Of a stretch of DNA of 64,000 bases, positions 36,984 to 49,800 are shown piece after piece; within the stretch, counting starts at the first letter, position 1, and every line of letters begins with the position of its first letter. The stretch is from Macrobrachium rosenbergii (lineage: Eukaryota; Arthropoda; Malacostraca; Decapoda; Palaemonidae). The notes below the pieces were generated by a model. The model saw nothing but the letters and a program-made list of their open reading frames with translations, was not told the DNA's origin and searched no databases. Both the position numbers and the translations under genes were made by a program. The stretch spans positions 23,130,144-23,194,143 of the forward strand of contig NC_089761.1 of NCBI RefSeq assembly GCF_040412425.1, written 5' to 3'.

Positions 36984-37210
36984 TGTGTACATAATTCCAG
37001 ACCCCTAAGTAACTTGGGAGGGGCGGTTGATATAATGATATTTCAGGAGAAGTAGCAAGCAATGTGTACATAATTCCAGACCCCTAAGTAACTTGGGAGG
37101 GCGGTTGATATAATGATATTTCAGGAGAAGTAGCAAGCAATGTGTACATAATTCCAGACCCCTAAGTAACTTGGAAGGGCGGTTGATATTTCAGAGAAGT
37201 AGCAAGCAAT
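36984..37210 (+). repeat. Three tandem copies of a 78-bp unit
   Basis: Copies start near 36984, 37062 and 37140 with TGTGTACATAATTCCAGACC and end with AGAAGTAGCAAGCAA. The first two are nearly identical; the third lacks ATAATG and a few bases. No ORF. Confidence 0.9.
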
Positions 37211-37629
37211 TTTACTATTTATGCTTCGGTGTTGTTTATGGTGGGGGCCAGAATGAACAGTAGGCTACAATGCATTAACACACTACATTACGAGTGCTGT
37301 TCTGGGTGACCAGCTCACAAGTCTGAATTCTATTTTACAGAGCCTATGTAGCCATATAACCTTACTATTTATAGATTTCGTTTGTCATTTTTCAATAACT
37401 TGAACAAACAAATGCAATCTGAGCCACCTTAGATAAGCATTTTACAAATTTCTGTTGTTTCAGTTCGTAAGACAATTTTGGAAAGCCTTCTCACAAAGGC
37501 TTATGTTGTTAGACACCACTAAAGAAATAAACACCAGGGAACTTTGAAACTTCAAACCTTTGGAGGAAATGTATCTTGGTATCAAAGCAAGGATTGTGTT
37601 GAGAAGTGAAGCTCTGTATGATATACAAG

Positions 37630-38040
37630 AATTAAAACATTTTAGGTTAAACTGTTTGGGAGTTTTGTGAAAGCTGTCTCTCGGGTTAAAAAAAAAAATT
37701 CCTTTTGATTCAGATGTAATTGGATTAAGAATTACCTGCCTTGATCCATCGGGTGTCTTCTTTTGGCTATGAAGTAAAATCTGATACTCAGAGTACTGGG
37801 ACAGAGTTGATGTTGCTTAGCAGTTTCCTTGAAAGACTTGATGTTAACCCTGATGACACTATTAGTATCAGTGAGACAAATGGACAATACATTAATGTTC
37901 CATACAAAACTAATAAGAAATACCTCATGTTTTGAGTTTACTATAACAAACGATCCAGTATAAAGAGCAAGGAACTCTAGAAATTGTATGACAGCCAAGA
38001 AATGTAGGAATTATAATTTTGTTGTCATGCGGAAAACACT
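37630..38040 (+). pseudogene. Decayed coding fragment, perhaps hAT-type transposon
   Basis: One frame reads VKKKIPFDSDVIGLRITCLD near 37685-37745, recalling the K-PFD---L--L--LDP segment found in hAT-type and zinc-finger/transposon-derived proteins. Another frame at 37741-37935 is open for 64 codons. Stops and frame changes separate them. The assignment is weak. Confidence 0.25.
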
Positions 38041-39210
38041 TATTTGAGTTTGATTTATTTCAGTAAGTGAATTCATTATTCTCCTGTTTAGCAGTCCATA
38101 ATTTTGGTTGTGTTCAGAATATATAAGTAGTATTGTATGAATGTTTTTAATTTGTCCGAATGTCATCCTAATTATGCGCAGATACACGAAAGAAAGTGTT
38201 CATGAGTAAACAGGGGATCCTGCAGATTTATTTATCATATTTATTTCATGTCTACAGATTTCTACAGATTTTTCAAAGAAAATGTTCAGATTTTTTATAA
38301 TATTATCTGGCAACATTTCTGTCATATACGCCAGCTGACCCGATGCTTGAAAGCCAAACAGAACCTGTTTACCCAAATTCGTCACTTCGTGATATTCGCA
38401 TGGCACTAGAATAGTTCAAATGGTAAGAACCCTTAGAGGAAGATCCCATGTTATGTCATTATTTCGTTGATAAAGTATGCGAATGAAATATCATTAGATA
38501 AATTGTAGCATGGAGCGTAGCATAGTTTACAGCCTAACTCATCTTGGTTTAGCTGGACGTGCTACTCCTTGCTAAACAACTTAGGCTAGGAGGTTACGAT
38601 AAGAGTTTTGCTGGTGTATAAATAAAACTGGCGTTGTAAAAGAGGTACACTAACTTAAGTAAAGCAAAATGCCCCAGTTTTAACGCACAGGTAAAGCAAC
38701 TGAGGACTTACTTATCGTGAATGTAGAAGTGTGGGCGCAGCCGGCAGCCTACGCTGCTTCATTGTACATCGTAGGCACACGTTTAAATGATCAGTACAAA
38801 ACGTGAGGATAGTTTCCGGATTTGTCAGTTCTAAGGGAGAAGGCTTTCGTATTGATACTTTATTACTCAAATTAGGAATTGTGCTGAAAATCAGTTTATA
38901 TTGGTTAATTATTGCTTTAAACTGTAATCTGATTCTGGAGGAAAAAATGGTAATTTTTCGTTGGACTCCAGCCAGCCATTTTTGCATGAAAAAACCATTT
39001 TGAGCTTTTAGTGCAAAAAATGGCTAGGAAATGATAGTGCACTAAAAGAACCTAAAAATACCAACCTAAGGTAACCTAGGGGTGTTTATGGGTTACAATT
39101 TTGCCGTATTAGGTATGGAGACGGGTGGGGGGCCGGTATTGTCTTACCTTATAAATCGTAATTGATTAATTATTTGGTAATTCAGTACATTACCTCCGTG
39201 CCTGTTTTTA

Positions 39211-39545
39211 CCTTTTCAACTGGTTTTTTCTACACTTTTAGGGGTTCTGATACTGGCGGTGCATCTGTTTGTTGTCGGCCAAATGGAATGTCCCTTTGCC
39301 GTGTTTAGTACTGGCCTGGGGGGGTTGGGTACTCATACGTTAACAAGTTATTGCACTTGCCAGACGGGATATGAACTGTTTGAAACAGACGTACCTTGCT
39401 CTGTCTTGTGAAGATTGCGTATGGAAACCCCTTGTTGGATGGACTTCAGGGGTTAAGTACAGGTTAATTACACTCGAGCACCAAAAATTAAAGGTAAATT
39501 CATAATTAGCAACCAAAAAATTGTAGAAAAAGTCAAGTTATAGTG
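39211..39545 (+). mobile_element. Internally deleted relative of the long inverted-repeat element
   Basis: 39216-39310 (GGTTTTTTCTACACTTTTAG, TTGTCGGCCAAATGGAATGT) matches 32795-32900, and 39335-39545 (TTGCACTTGCCAGACGGGAT, then GGAAACCCCTTGTTGGA) matches the right arm at 35450-35690. No transposase lies between. Confidence 0.65.
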
Positions 39546-40677
39546 CCATCGCCACTGCAGAGCTACTATATAGTTCTACCAATTAATTTCTCTGTTATTA
39601 AGCATTTGCGAAGGTCATGTATTGAGAAGAAATTTTTTGTTTCGATGTGTTTTACCCAAGAAAAATACAAATCATAATGTGGGAGGTGGCTGGAGTCTTC
39701 CGAAAAATAACCAAAATGTGATTCTCCTGTTTCAGTGTGTGGTTTGAACGTTTCAGATGTTCATTTCATAGCGAGGGAGAAGTTTGAGAGATACTGGACC
39801 CTCCCCGGCTCCCCCATCCCGGTAACAGTCATGGGGACTACGTTGGGAAAGCTAAGTTTTTAGTTGGGGAAAATGAGCACTAATACCATATCTGGCATGG
39901 GGTGCTTTTCCCCTCCTAGACCCCCACCTAGCCTAACCTAATGCAGAGCACTGTAAATTTAAGTGAATAGGGTTGCAACCACATGTAATCAACCTAACCT
40001 AGGGTGCCAGGTCCTCAAATGACCCACCACTAACATAACTTAGGTCACGAGGTCCATACTTACTAGTATGTGATCTCTTTTTAAAAACTTTGAATAAACT
40101 GTACCGTAATTACAATCAGAACACAGAATTATCATATGGATGCTACAGTACACCTTTCTATTTCACTCTAGGATTTTCCTCCACTCTAAAACCCTGATTT
40201 CCCCACTGTGGACTCAATTTTAGGATATAAGGAGTTCCAGTATCTTTAAACTGCTAATATGTTTCTGGAATGAATGTCGGAAACATTCAAAATACTTAGA
40301 AGATAAACAAATATACAAGGAACAAACTACACAATTGCATTAAAGGAACAGTGATTTATGAACTGAAGCAGGGTTTTTCAAGCAGCACCTGAATCCCAAA
40401 ATGCTCTTGTGTAGTTTGTAACCTGGAAACCTCAGAAGTTTAAGTGCTGTATTTTGAATTTATTAGGAAACCTATACCTGTTACCAGTGGTCAGTAGACA
40501 AGAGAAAACCACCAAATTGGTGGTCATTTTACGTTGACCAAGAACAATTCAGATTTGTATTTTAAGTTGACCTAGAACAATTCGGATTTGTATTTTAAGT
40601 TGGCCAAGAACAATTCTGATTTGTATTTAGTACTGTATGTACTTATTTTTAAAGTGTTGGAGACTTTTCTTTCCTAG

Positions 40678-40848
40678 GAGTCTGCTGCAGCTGTTCGAGC
40701 TAGGCTAGAGAAACAAAAGGAATCAAAACGACCACTCTCTGATCGTAAGGGAAAGTTAGACTCCAAGTTTAAAGGTGGTCGTTCAACATCCACCAAAGAA
40801 GTGAAGGAGTTGAAGCAGTATCCAAAGAAACAGGACGTGGTTAAACAG
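40678..40848 (+). CDS. Coiled-coil gene, repeat exon A, GC donor
   Basis: Follows TTCTTTCCTAG, 57 codons, ESAAAVRARLEKQKESKRPL to PKKQDVVKQ. It ends CAG|GCAAGA; the homologous exons end at the same place with CAG|GTAAGA and AAG|GTAAGA, so the GC is most simply a T-to-C change in the donor. Confidence 0.7.
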
Positions 40849-43800
40849 GCAAGACTTTTGAGATTGAGTATGCTTTGACTAATAGTTTTATTTATTTAAG
40901 GAATTTCTGATGATTTATTGAAAATTTTTACTTGGGAATTTGCGTAAGTTATTAGATTTTAATACAAGTGGGAATGAGAATGGTGAATGTTAGTTTTGAT
41001 TGCTACTTGCTGAGGCAGTCAGCTGTCAAATGTGGTGCGCTTAAGGGTATCGGCGGGGTCAGGGATTAATTTTGAGTGACGGTGTTCAAACTTCTACAGG
41101 TGTTACCTCTAGTTTGACCGAAGATGCATACAAAATTTCAGGTGAATTGGATGAAAACTTTTTTTTTAACGAATATTTTTCTTTTAAACATAACATTTTT
41201 TTGTGTTTTTTTAAAGTACATCTCCTTCATTATTTATCATTCAATTTAAAAACAAAAGTAATAGCAGAAAGTTTAGTTCCTATCAAATAAAACGGCAAAC
41301 TCAAAAATCTAATATGTGATGTATGCTATTTTAAAAAAATATTTTAAAAAGTGCAATAAAAAATACCATAAAATTATATATTAAATCTTGGTAAAAAAAT
41401 TTTTTAGAAAAAAGATAAATAAATTTTGCTGATGTGTTCTCTCACTATCTTTGTTCAAATTGCTTTTTAGATTTTTAAAATCATTCATAAATACGGGAGT
41501 TTTGAATTTGAATGTAGAAAAAGTAAGTTTTGAGAAAAATGCAGTTAAAGTTTTGCTAACCATTTATTTTGCTTTTAGAAGCATATAAGTTTCTTGAAAA
41601 AGCCTACATGGCACTTGTTCCTCTCTTTTATAAGAGATATATTATTCCCTCTAAAAACACTTATCACTTAAAGAAAATAGTTTATCATATATTATTTTTG
41701 GGGATAATCATAGAATGCCACTGACTCTTGTGCTGCCAGGTTTTTAGGAGGCTAATGAGCCCTCCTTCATATCCTCCTTTTGATGTTCTTTGCTTTCTTG
41801 AATGCATAGCAGACATTCGTTTCTGGTCTTCTCTTTTCATCTGAAGGCCTTTCAGGCTTTCCCTGTCATTTTTCTCATAATAGCAGCAATGAACTTGTTT
41901 GCATAGCTGATATCATGTTCCAATCTTTATGACCGTGCTATCACTTTCAATTTATTGAGTCCTCCAAGCTCACTCCTAAACATAACTTTGTTTGTTGTTG
42001 TTACATATTTTCGAAACATATTGTGTATCTTTTCAAGGCCATAAGATGAAAGACAATCCCTCTTCCGAACGTGGTTTATGCATTCTTCCTTGAGCACTGG
42101 ATATGGAGTGCCATAAGGACCAGTGCCCTCATTCAAACTGCATACTCCTTTATATGCTGTCGAATCCCCTTCACCAACAAATACTTTATAGTATATGAAT
42201 TCCCTGTCTAGTGATTTTTATTTGGAAAAAATGCAGAGCACCAGCAGCTTCAATATCTCCAGAAGCTACGTCAGGGACAGCAATTACATCTCGAAAATGC
42301 TCATTCTCTTCCTCCTCCCTCTCCCTCATCAGATAACTTCAAAACAAAGTCGTCAGTGCCATCATCATCATCATCTTGATATAATATTTGCAAGGGAATA
42401 ATAGATTTCACTCTGTGGCTTACCTAATAGGAAGTACTTGGCATCTCCTCAGCATTTGAAGTTGGTGGCAGTTTGTGTGAAGCCATAACATTAGCTGTCT
42501 ATACTTTTAGCTTCAAGATAAGTTTTGATATTGCGAGAGCTTGCTTCCCTTCCGGTTACTAAACTTCTTTTCTGGCATGTTGGTAATATATCAATAATCA
42601 CAATTGACGTCCAAAGTCCGAGAAGTGTTGCAATGGATTGAAAGCTAATAACAAGTACACGATTACATCAACGAAATTCTGGTTTTCTCTCGGTGGACAA
42701 CTGGCTCGCGTTATTCAGTCCTGGGAAGCGTTGCCATTCTATCAGGGAAAACAGTTTCCGGCATACTGAAAGAATACGCAATGAAAAGAAATAGAAATAC
42801 CTGAAGAATGAATGCAAAATGAAATAGTAAAACCACCCTAATAGACCTTTAATTCTCTACTTGGGTGTGGCACTTTAAATTGGCCTTTAAACCGTTTAAA
42901 GGCTTCACACTCGATATTATCTTGCACATTGTGGCAATTCGGGACCCAGATCTGTGGAAATATGACGATAACTAATTTTCACGAATTTGAGCTAATATCA
43001 CCAAAAAAGTAGGCCGATACCCAGGAGCAGTTACTCAGAAAAGTAACAGACAGGGAAGTAATAAGACAGACCTGTATGAAGGTCCAAAGAACATAGGAGC
43101 AAAGACTTAGAAAGTCTGAGCCATATTTGAATTGTCAGAAATTGCTCTAGACAGAAGTGAATGAAGAGAACTCACTTTTACAACTAACCCTGTTAATGGA
43201 ACTAACATCATAAAATAAGTCATTTATCGTCATGATGGATTGCTGTGATATGGTTTTTTGCCTCAGAAGCCTCAAAAATAAAATTATTTTTGCTAATGAC
43301 CGCTGGACATGAGAAAACTCACTATATTGGCAGTGTCATCTGCAAGTTGACTGTAAGTTAACTCAAAATTGTGATTATGCTTGCTTTTAAAACCTCGGGG
43401 AATCATTTCCTCAACAGAAGTCTGCTGCATCTCATCAGCTTCGACCAGACACACTAAATGAATCAAAACAACGACCGTTGCATCAGAAGGTGTTGGAACC
43501 TAGGTTTGAAGAATGTTTCACATCCACCCAAGAAACAAAGGAGTTGAAGATGTGGCCAAAGAAAATAAGCTCGGATAAAAAGGTAAGATACGATGATGAG
43601 TTTGCATTGAATAGTATAGTTTCATTCTTTGCACCATTATTGCTGGTTTATTAAAAAATTTCACTCAAAATGTCTAAATTATTTATTAGGGTTTAACACA
43701 ATTGAGAATTTGAATGATGAATGTTGGCTTGAGTGCTACATACAAAGGAAGTTGGCTGTATAATGTGTAGTGAAGGTGAAAAGATTATTCATTAAAAAAA

Positions 43801-46800
43801 GTGGTCAACAAGGGAGTAGAGGGTTAAGACTTAGATGAATTATGGCAGACAGTGTTGTGGACAAGAGAGTAGAGAGAAATCATTTTTACTAATACAGTAT
43901 CTCTGTAAATGGTGGACTGACGATGTAAAGGCAATGATGATTATGATGACAGCTTGATCTGGTATGGTTTAAACTCAGCAGCTTTATAAATGAAATTATT
44001 AATTATAATTTATTTCCAATAATCAGTTAACATATTACCTAGTTTATTGACAGTCCAGCTTGAGCTGAAACATACTCCTGTATGAAAACTCTTTATTGTT
44101 GTATATTTACCTTAAAATTTATATTTTTTAATATCTGGGAGACTCGCTTTTTCTACAGAGGTCTGTTGCATCTTGTCAAGCTCAGTTACAGATACTAAGG
44201 GAATCAAACCAACGACTCTTGGATCAGAAGGGGATGTTGGAATCCAAGCTTGAAGAAGTACTTTCCACATCAACCCAAGAAATTGAGGTGTTGAAGCACC
44301 AGCTAATGAAATTGGACTGTGATAAGCAGGTAAGATATCTGACATTGAGAGTGCATTGTGACATTTTTGCTGGTTTATTAAAAATTTTTACTCAAGATCT
44401 TGCCTAATAGATCATTACATGAATGGATACAGTACAGTAATTAATGTAGAGAATTGCTTATTCAGGATGTCAGCTGTTTAATTTGGTGCTGCTGAGTTTA
44501 AGAGGGGTATCTTGAATTAATTTATTTCCTCCTTTTAGCATGGAGCATGATTGTATACTGTTATATTGCACAGTTTGTTCATGAGACTTACCTGCCAGAT
44601 ATATATATAGCTGTATTCTCCGAAGGTCCGACAGAATTTCAAATTTCATGGCAATGCAGTGGCCGGGTCAGGTGGTTAGTACCCATTCCCGCCTTGGCTG
44701 GGAGGCAGGTATCAGAACCATTCCCATTTTCTATTCAGATTTTTCTCTGTCGCCGGACTGTCAACACCTGTTGTCAGTTCCTCCGCCATTTTGATTTCGA
44801 GAATTTGTTTGTCACTTAAGTATTTTGGTTGTTTTTTGGTATTCGACTGGATCTGTGACTTGGCATACGCTCTTTGTGGACCGTTTTGATTTTGCTTTTG
44901 ACTTTTCTTATAATTAAGATGTCTTACCTCTAGCTATCGAGTCTGTAGCTTGGGTGAATGTAGTGAGGCTATCGAAGACTTTGATAGTTCCTCACTCTTT
45001 ATGTATATATGTAGGTGTTCAATGCTCTATGATAATCGGTAATGAATGTGTGGGATTGTCTGAGGGTGAGTGGAAGAAATATGAAGCCTATATGCTTAAA
45101 TTGGAGCGTGTGATAGCTGAGGAAATCTTTCCTCTAGAGTGCATCCTTAGTTGGACAGTCTGGGTTTTCTCCGACTAGTAACCCTGTAATAAATTTATTA
45201 CTAACCCTGTAGTTTGTTGCTGCAGAAAGGTAATTCCTTGCTCTCGTGTGGAGTCAATGCGTGCTTGAAACTAAAGTGAATGCAATTCAAACGCATAGTG
45301 TTAGTGCTAGTGCCCTAGTGTTGTGGAGGGGGCGTCAGATCGGCCCTATAATGCCTCAGGCCTGGACCTCTGTCGAACTCCCAGGACCAGGAGGGGCATG
45401 TCGAAAGTCGCATGAGGGTTACGGGGGCTTCCCACCGATCTGGCGTCCCTTCGGCAGGTCCTGATGACGCACCCAGGCTGCCGGGGATCGTGCTCAGGCA
45501 CGCATCCTGAAGGATTGCTTCTCGTCCTCCGACACGTCCTCCCCGCCTCGGGTTGGAGCTCGGTTGGACTCTCGCCCTCTTAAGAAAGCTTAGAGGAGAG
45601 GGACGCTTCACGTCCTCTTCCTCAGACGTTTGTACTCTTCCCGAAAGTTGCGTGGATATTCCTCTGCAGAAGAGAATAAAGTGTTTTTCGAATGATCACG
45701 CTACTCGACCCCTGTCGCGCTAAGGCAAGGGGCTGAGAGCTTCCCCTGTGGAAGGAAGTATAAAATCTCTCGCCCCTTCCTTCTCTCAGGTTGGGATTTT
45801 GTTGGGTTTCAGCCTGGATGCTTCTCCCGAGATCTGCCTGAGTGGCTTCTCCAACGTCTTCCCGAGTTGAGATTTTGTTGGGTTCGCCAACAACGCGCCT
45901 CACCAGCTGGATGCTCTTCTAGTACTTGCCATGAACCTTTCAAGATTCGTATCTGCCTGTTAAGTCGTACAGACTTTCACATCTGATGTCCTTCTTAATT
46001 TAGCCAGTACTTGCTTCGGCAGTACAGATACTCTGAACGATCAGAGAGATAGTGTTTAGGATGGCTTCGCTAATCGTCGTTCCACATTTTTGGTTTTGGC
46101 CTTTTCTCTTGTCTCGCGTTCCGGGAGTTCCCGCTTACGTATCGGCGAATCAGAACTACTTCTCACCACTCACTCAAGACCCGCCAGCTGCGGGAAGAAC
46201 ATCCTCTTGTCACAGCCTTTGTATGAAGAGAAACTTCTTTCGTCTTCTTCTTCCTCTGATTATCAGACTCTGGCTTTTTCTTAAGGATCTGTTTCCTGAG
46301 ACTTTTCAACCTAGTCCTCTTCTCCACCTTCGTGAGTTGTCTTTGTCTTCGTTTGACGAAAAAAATCGAAATCAAATTTTCTGGGCGTCACGTCCTGACT
46401 ATCTTCTCAGAAAGTTTTATTTAAAAAGTTCCCACGCTCGCTTCAGTAACCTATCGTCAAATTATTTTTCATATAATGAAATAATCGGTGGTATTTCCTT
46501 TTAGCTATGAAATAATATCTAATGCGATCTGGCAACCCTGTGGACATAGTGACAGGCATCAGACAGAATGCCGCAGGGCAGTCAGTGGCAGTCAGTCAGT
46601 AGCAGCTCAGAGCTTGACTAAGTAAAACGTCGCGCTGGCCAACCTCAGCCGTGTTTTGACACTCGCTTCATTTAGCTTCATTTAGCGAAGTTATATTACT
46701 TTGCAGGTCTATTTTTGGCTTTTCATTATGTCATAAAAACATCAAACTGTGTAACGACAAGCAAATAAATACACAGAGAAGCAAAAAATATCGTTTTTCT

Positions 46801-49800
46801 CAAAACTAAAGTTATCGACATTCAAACTGCATCTCCTTCATAACGCTTGCACCGATCTCAGATAACAAAGGGGCTTCCATGGGAAGCAACACGAGACCCG
46901 CACCACGAGAGAGTTTTTCCGAAGGAATGTCACTTCCAAGAGGTAGCAAGTGACTCCCTTCATCTCCAGACTCCTTTGCAACCAGGCTTCATTTTTGCAC
47001 AAGCCTGGAAGAGTGGGAGGGCAGACGTTTGGTCCCTCCTACTGTTAGAGAGAGGTTACTTGATTCCCCTTCCTGTCTCCTCTTTTGTTTTTTGTTTCCC
47101 AACTGCCTTCCTGTCAAACAGAAAATTGTTTGACCTGCTCAACAGATGTTCGAGCGGAGAGCAGTGGAACAGATCTTGACTCGGTGTTTCCCGGGATTTT
47201 ACTACAGATTGTTTCTAGTCCCAAAACTTTCAGTAGGCTGGAGACCCATCTTGGACGTCAACAGGTCGAACAACTTGGTCCGGAAGGAAAAGTTCAAGAT
47301 GGAACCTCGCAGCCAATACTAAGAGCCCTTCATCCCGGGATTGGATGGTATCTTTGGATCTCAAGATACTTATCTTCACGCCCCAATTCATCCACGTTGG
47401 TGAAGTATCTCAGGTTGTCTTGGGGACTAGACGTACCAGTTCAGGGCTCTGCTTTGGACTCTGCACAATGGCCATACCACGTTGAAAACACCGCTTCTCG
47501 TCCGATCAGCGAAGTTAAGCAACGTTGGGTCTGGTCAGTACTTGGATGGTTGACCGCCTGGGAACACCAGATGCTGTTGGCGTCATTTTGCTCGAGGGTG
47601 TTTACGTCTCTCATGAAAAAACGTTGCGATGCAGTTGCATCTGTCGCACGTCGGGATCTCACTCTGCGCGGACGACTGGTTGATTGGCGTCGTCGAAGCG
47701 AAGGTATCTGGAGGACCTTCAGTTGACTCTGCAACTCGTGAAGTCCCTGGGACTTCTGGTCTGTGGAGAAGTCGCAGCTGATCCCCTCACTGTCCATTGT
47801 GTCTGGGAATTCAGATCTATTCAGCGGCTTTTATAGTCTCCCCATCGCAAGAACGGCAACTTCTATGTACGAAAAAGTCTCGGCCTTCTTGGAAAAGGAA
47901 ACATGCTAGGTGAAGGAAGGAATGAGTCTGCTGGGGACCATTTCCTCGCTGGAGAAGTTTGTTTTCTGGGAGTCTGCATCTCAGGCTTCTTCAGTTCTTT
48001 TTTTTGTTGGAGAACTGACAAAGCAAGGAAGACTTGAAAAGAGGAATTGAGAATTCTTCCTTATATAAAGAGGATCTGTGGTGGTGGCTCGATCCAACGG
48101 AATTGCAGAAAGGGATCTCCTCAAGTTTCTGAACCCCAACCTAGTGTTGTTTTCCGACGGGTCGTCAACAGGTTGGGGCAACACTAGAGGGAGAGGAAGT
48201 GTTAGGAACCTGGAGAGGAACGGGTGTCCTGCACATCGACTTCAAAATTTGGCGGCTATCTTTTAGCTCGCCAATTCTTCGAGGTCCAAGTTTGCAATCG
48301 TGTAGTTCAAAGCAAACTCGGACAATACTACTTGTTCCCTGTTCAGCCTTGCAAGAGAGATTATTCTTTGAGCCTATGCTCGCAACATTTCGATTCTCAC
48401 AAGTTTTGTTGCAGGGGGTCGAAAATGTTCGAGCAGACCTGCTCTGTTGGCGCCATCAACTCCTGCCGAAGGAATGGACCCTTCATCAGGAGGTTTGCCA
48501 AGATTTTGAAATTTTGGGGTCGCCATCTTGTGGATATTTTTCACGACCTCAAGAACAGCGAGGCTCCCTCTATAAAGCTCATCTGTACTCGACCCTGGGG
48601 CAGTTGCGATAGTTGCTCTTCCCTGGGATTGGACGGGAATAGATGTTTACGCCTTTTTCCCCGTTCTAAATTCTGGGAGAAGTCATACGCAAGTTCGCGG
48701 CCTCTGGGACGAGGATGACTCTCATCCCACGTTTTGGCCTTCGAACCACTGGTTCTCGAGTTTCTCTTCTGGTTGGTAGACGTTCGAGGACCCTTCCTAT
48801 GAGAGCAGACCTGCTCATACAAACCCACTTCACGAGATATCTTTGAATCTCCCCGCCTGAACCTGACTGCTTTCAGACTATCGAAACTTGGTCAGAGCGA
48901 AGGGTTTTTTTCTGGCCAGGTGGCACGGGCCATCGCTAGAGCTGAAGTTCTTCATCTAAAGGATATCTAGCGAAGTGAGCAACCTTCAAAGGTTGGTGTA
49001 GAAAGAAGGGCTTTTCCTCTTCTCTATCACTGTGAGCCAGGTTATGGATTTTCTCCTTTACTTAAGAGAAAAACTCAATATAGCAGTTCCGACTATCAAG
49101 TGTTATCGGAGCATGCTTTCGATTGTATTCAGACACAGAGGATTAGCTTTGTCTGACAATAAGGACCTCCACGATCTTACGAAACTCTTTCCAAGACGTC
49201 CAAGGTTCCTCAGCTGATTTCCCCTGCTTGGAACTTGGACGTAATGCTCAAAATTTTTGATGTTTAGTCCTTTTGAGCCTCTCCACTCTGCATCTCTTAA
49301 GGATGTTACTCGAAAACGGCATTCCTCGCGGCGAAGAGTGAGAGAAGTTCGAGGCCGTCATGTGGGCTTCAAGGAACACAATGCTGTCTATTCTTTAAGC
49401 CTAAGTTCTTGGCTAAGAATGATAGGTCTTCTAACCCTTGGCTAGACACTTTGAAATTAAAAGGTTTAGCAGACCTTATTGGACAGGAACCTGAGGGAGT
49501 TCTATGTCCAGTTAGAGTTCTCAAGTACTACCTTAAAGAACACAGGACACTCGTGGTCCATTGGATGTTTTATGGTGTTCAGTGAGGCAACCAGTTGAAC
49601 CTATGTCGAAGAATGCACTGGCATTCTTCATTAGGGACGTCATTAAGGACGCACACTCTAGTTGTGACGACTCCAACTTCAAGTTGTTGAGAGTTAACGC
49701 TCTCACGAGGTGAGGGCAGTTGCTACCTCCATGGCGTTCAAGAAAAATATGGTACTCAGTGACATTTTTAGTGCCACATTTTGGTGAAGTCAATTCGAGT

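Larger units (their letters stand above)
26082..40677. other. Intergenic, repeat-rich; no host gene supported
   Basis: Between the SULT start and the first coiled-coil exon. Listed separately are (AT)n arrays, a foldback MITE, a Tc1/mariner-like remnant and minor repeats. Nothing was recognised in 26721-27680, 28620-29115, 29180-30840, 30930-31985, 32060-32460, 36300-36980, 37211-37630, 38050-39210 and 39550-40677. Some of this may be an intron of the coiled-coil gene. Confidence 0.5.

Noticed and set aside
45940..46000. Possible U2 snRNA-like sequence just before the U6-like segment (TATCTG, ATCTGATGTCC)
   Set aside because: Only short pieces match U2 and the spacing is wrong; not enough to call without a covariance-model score.
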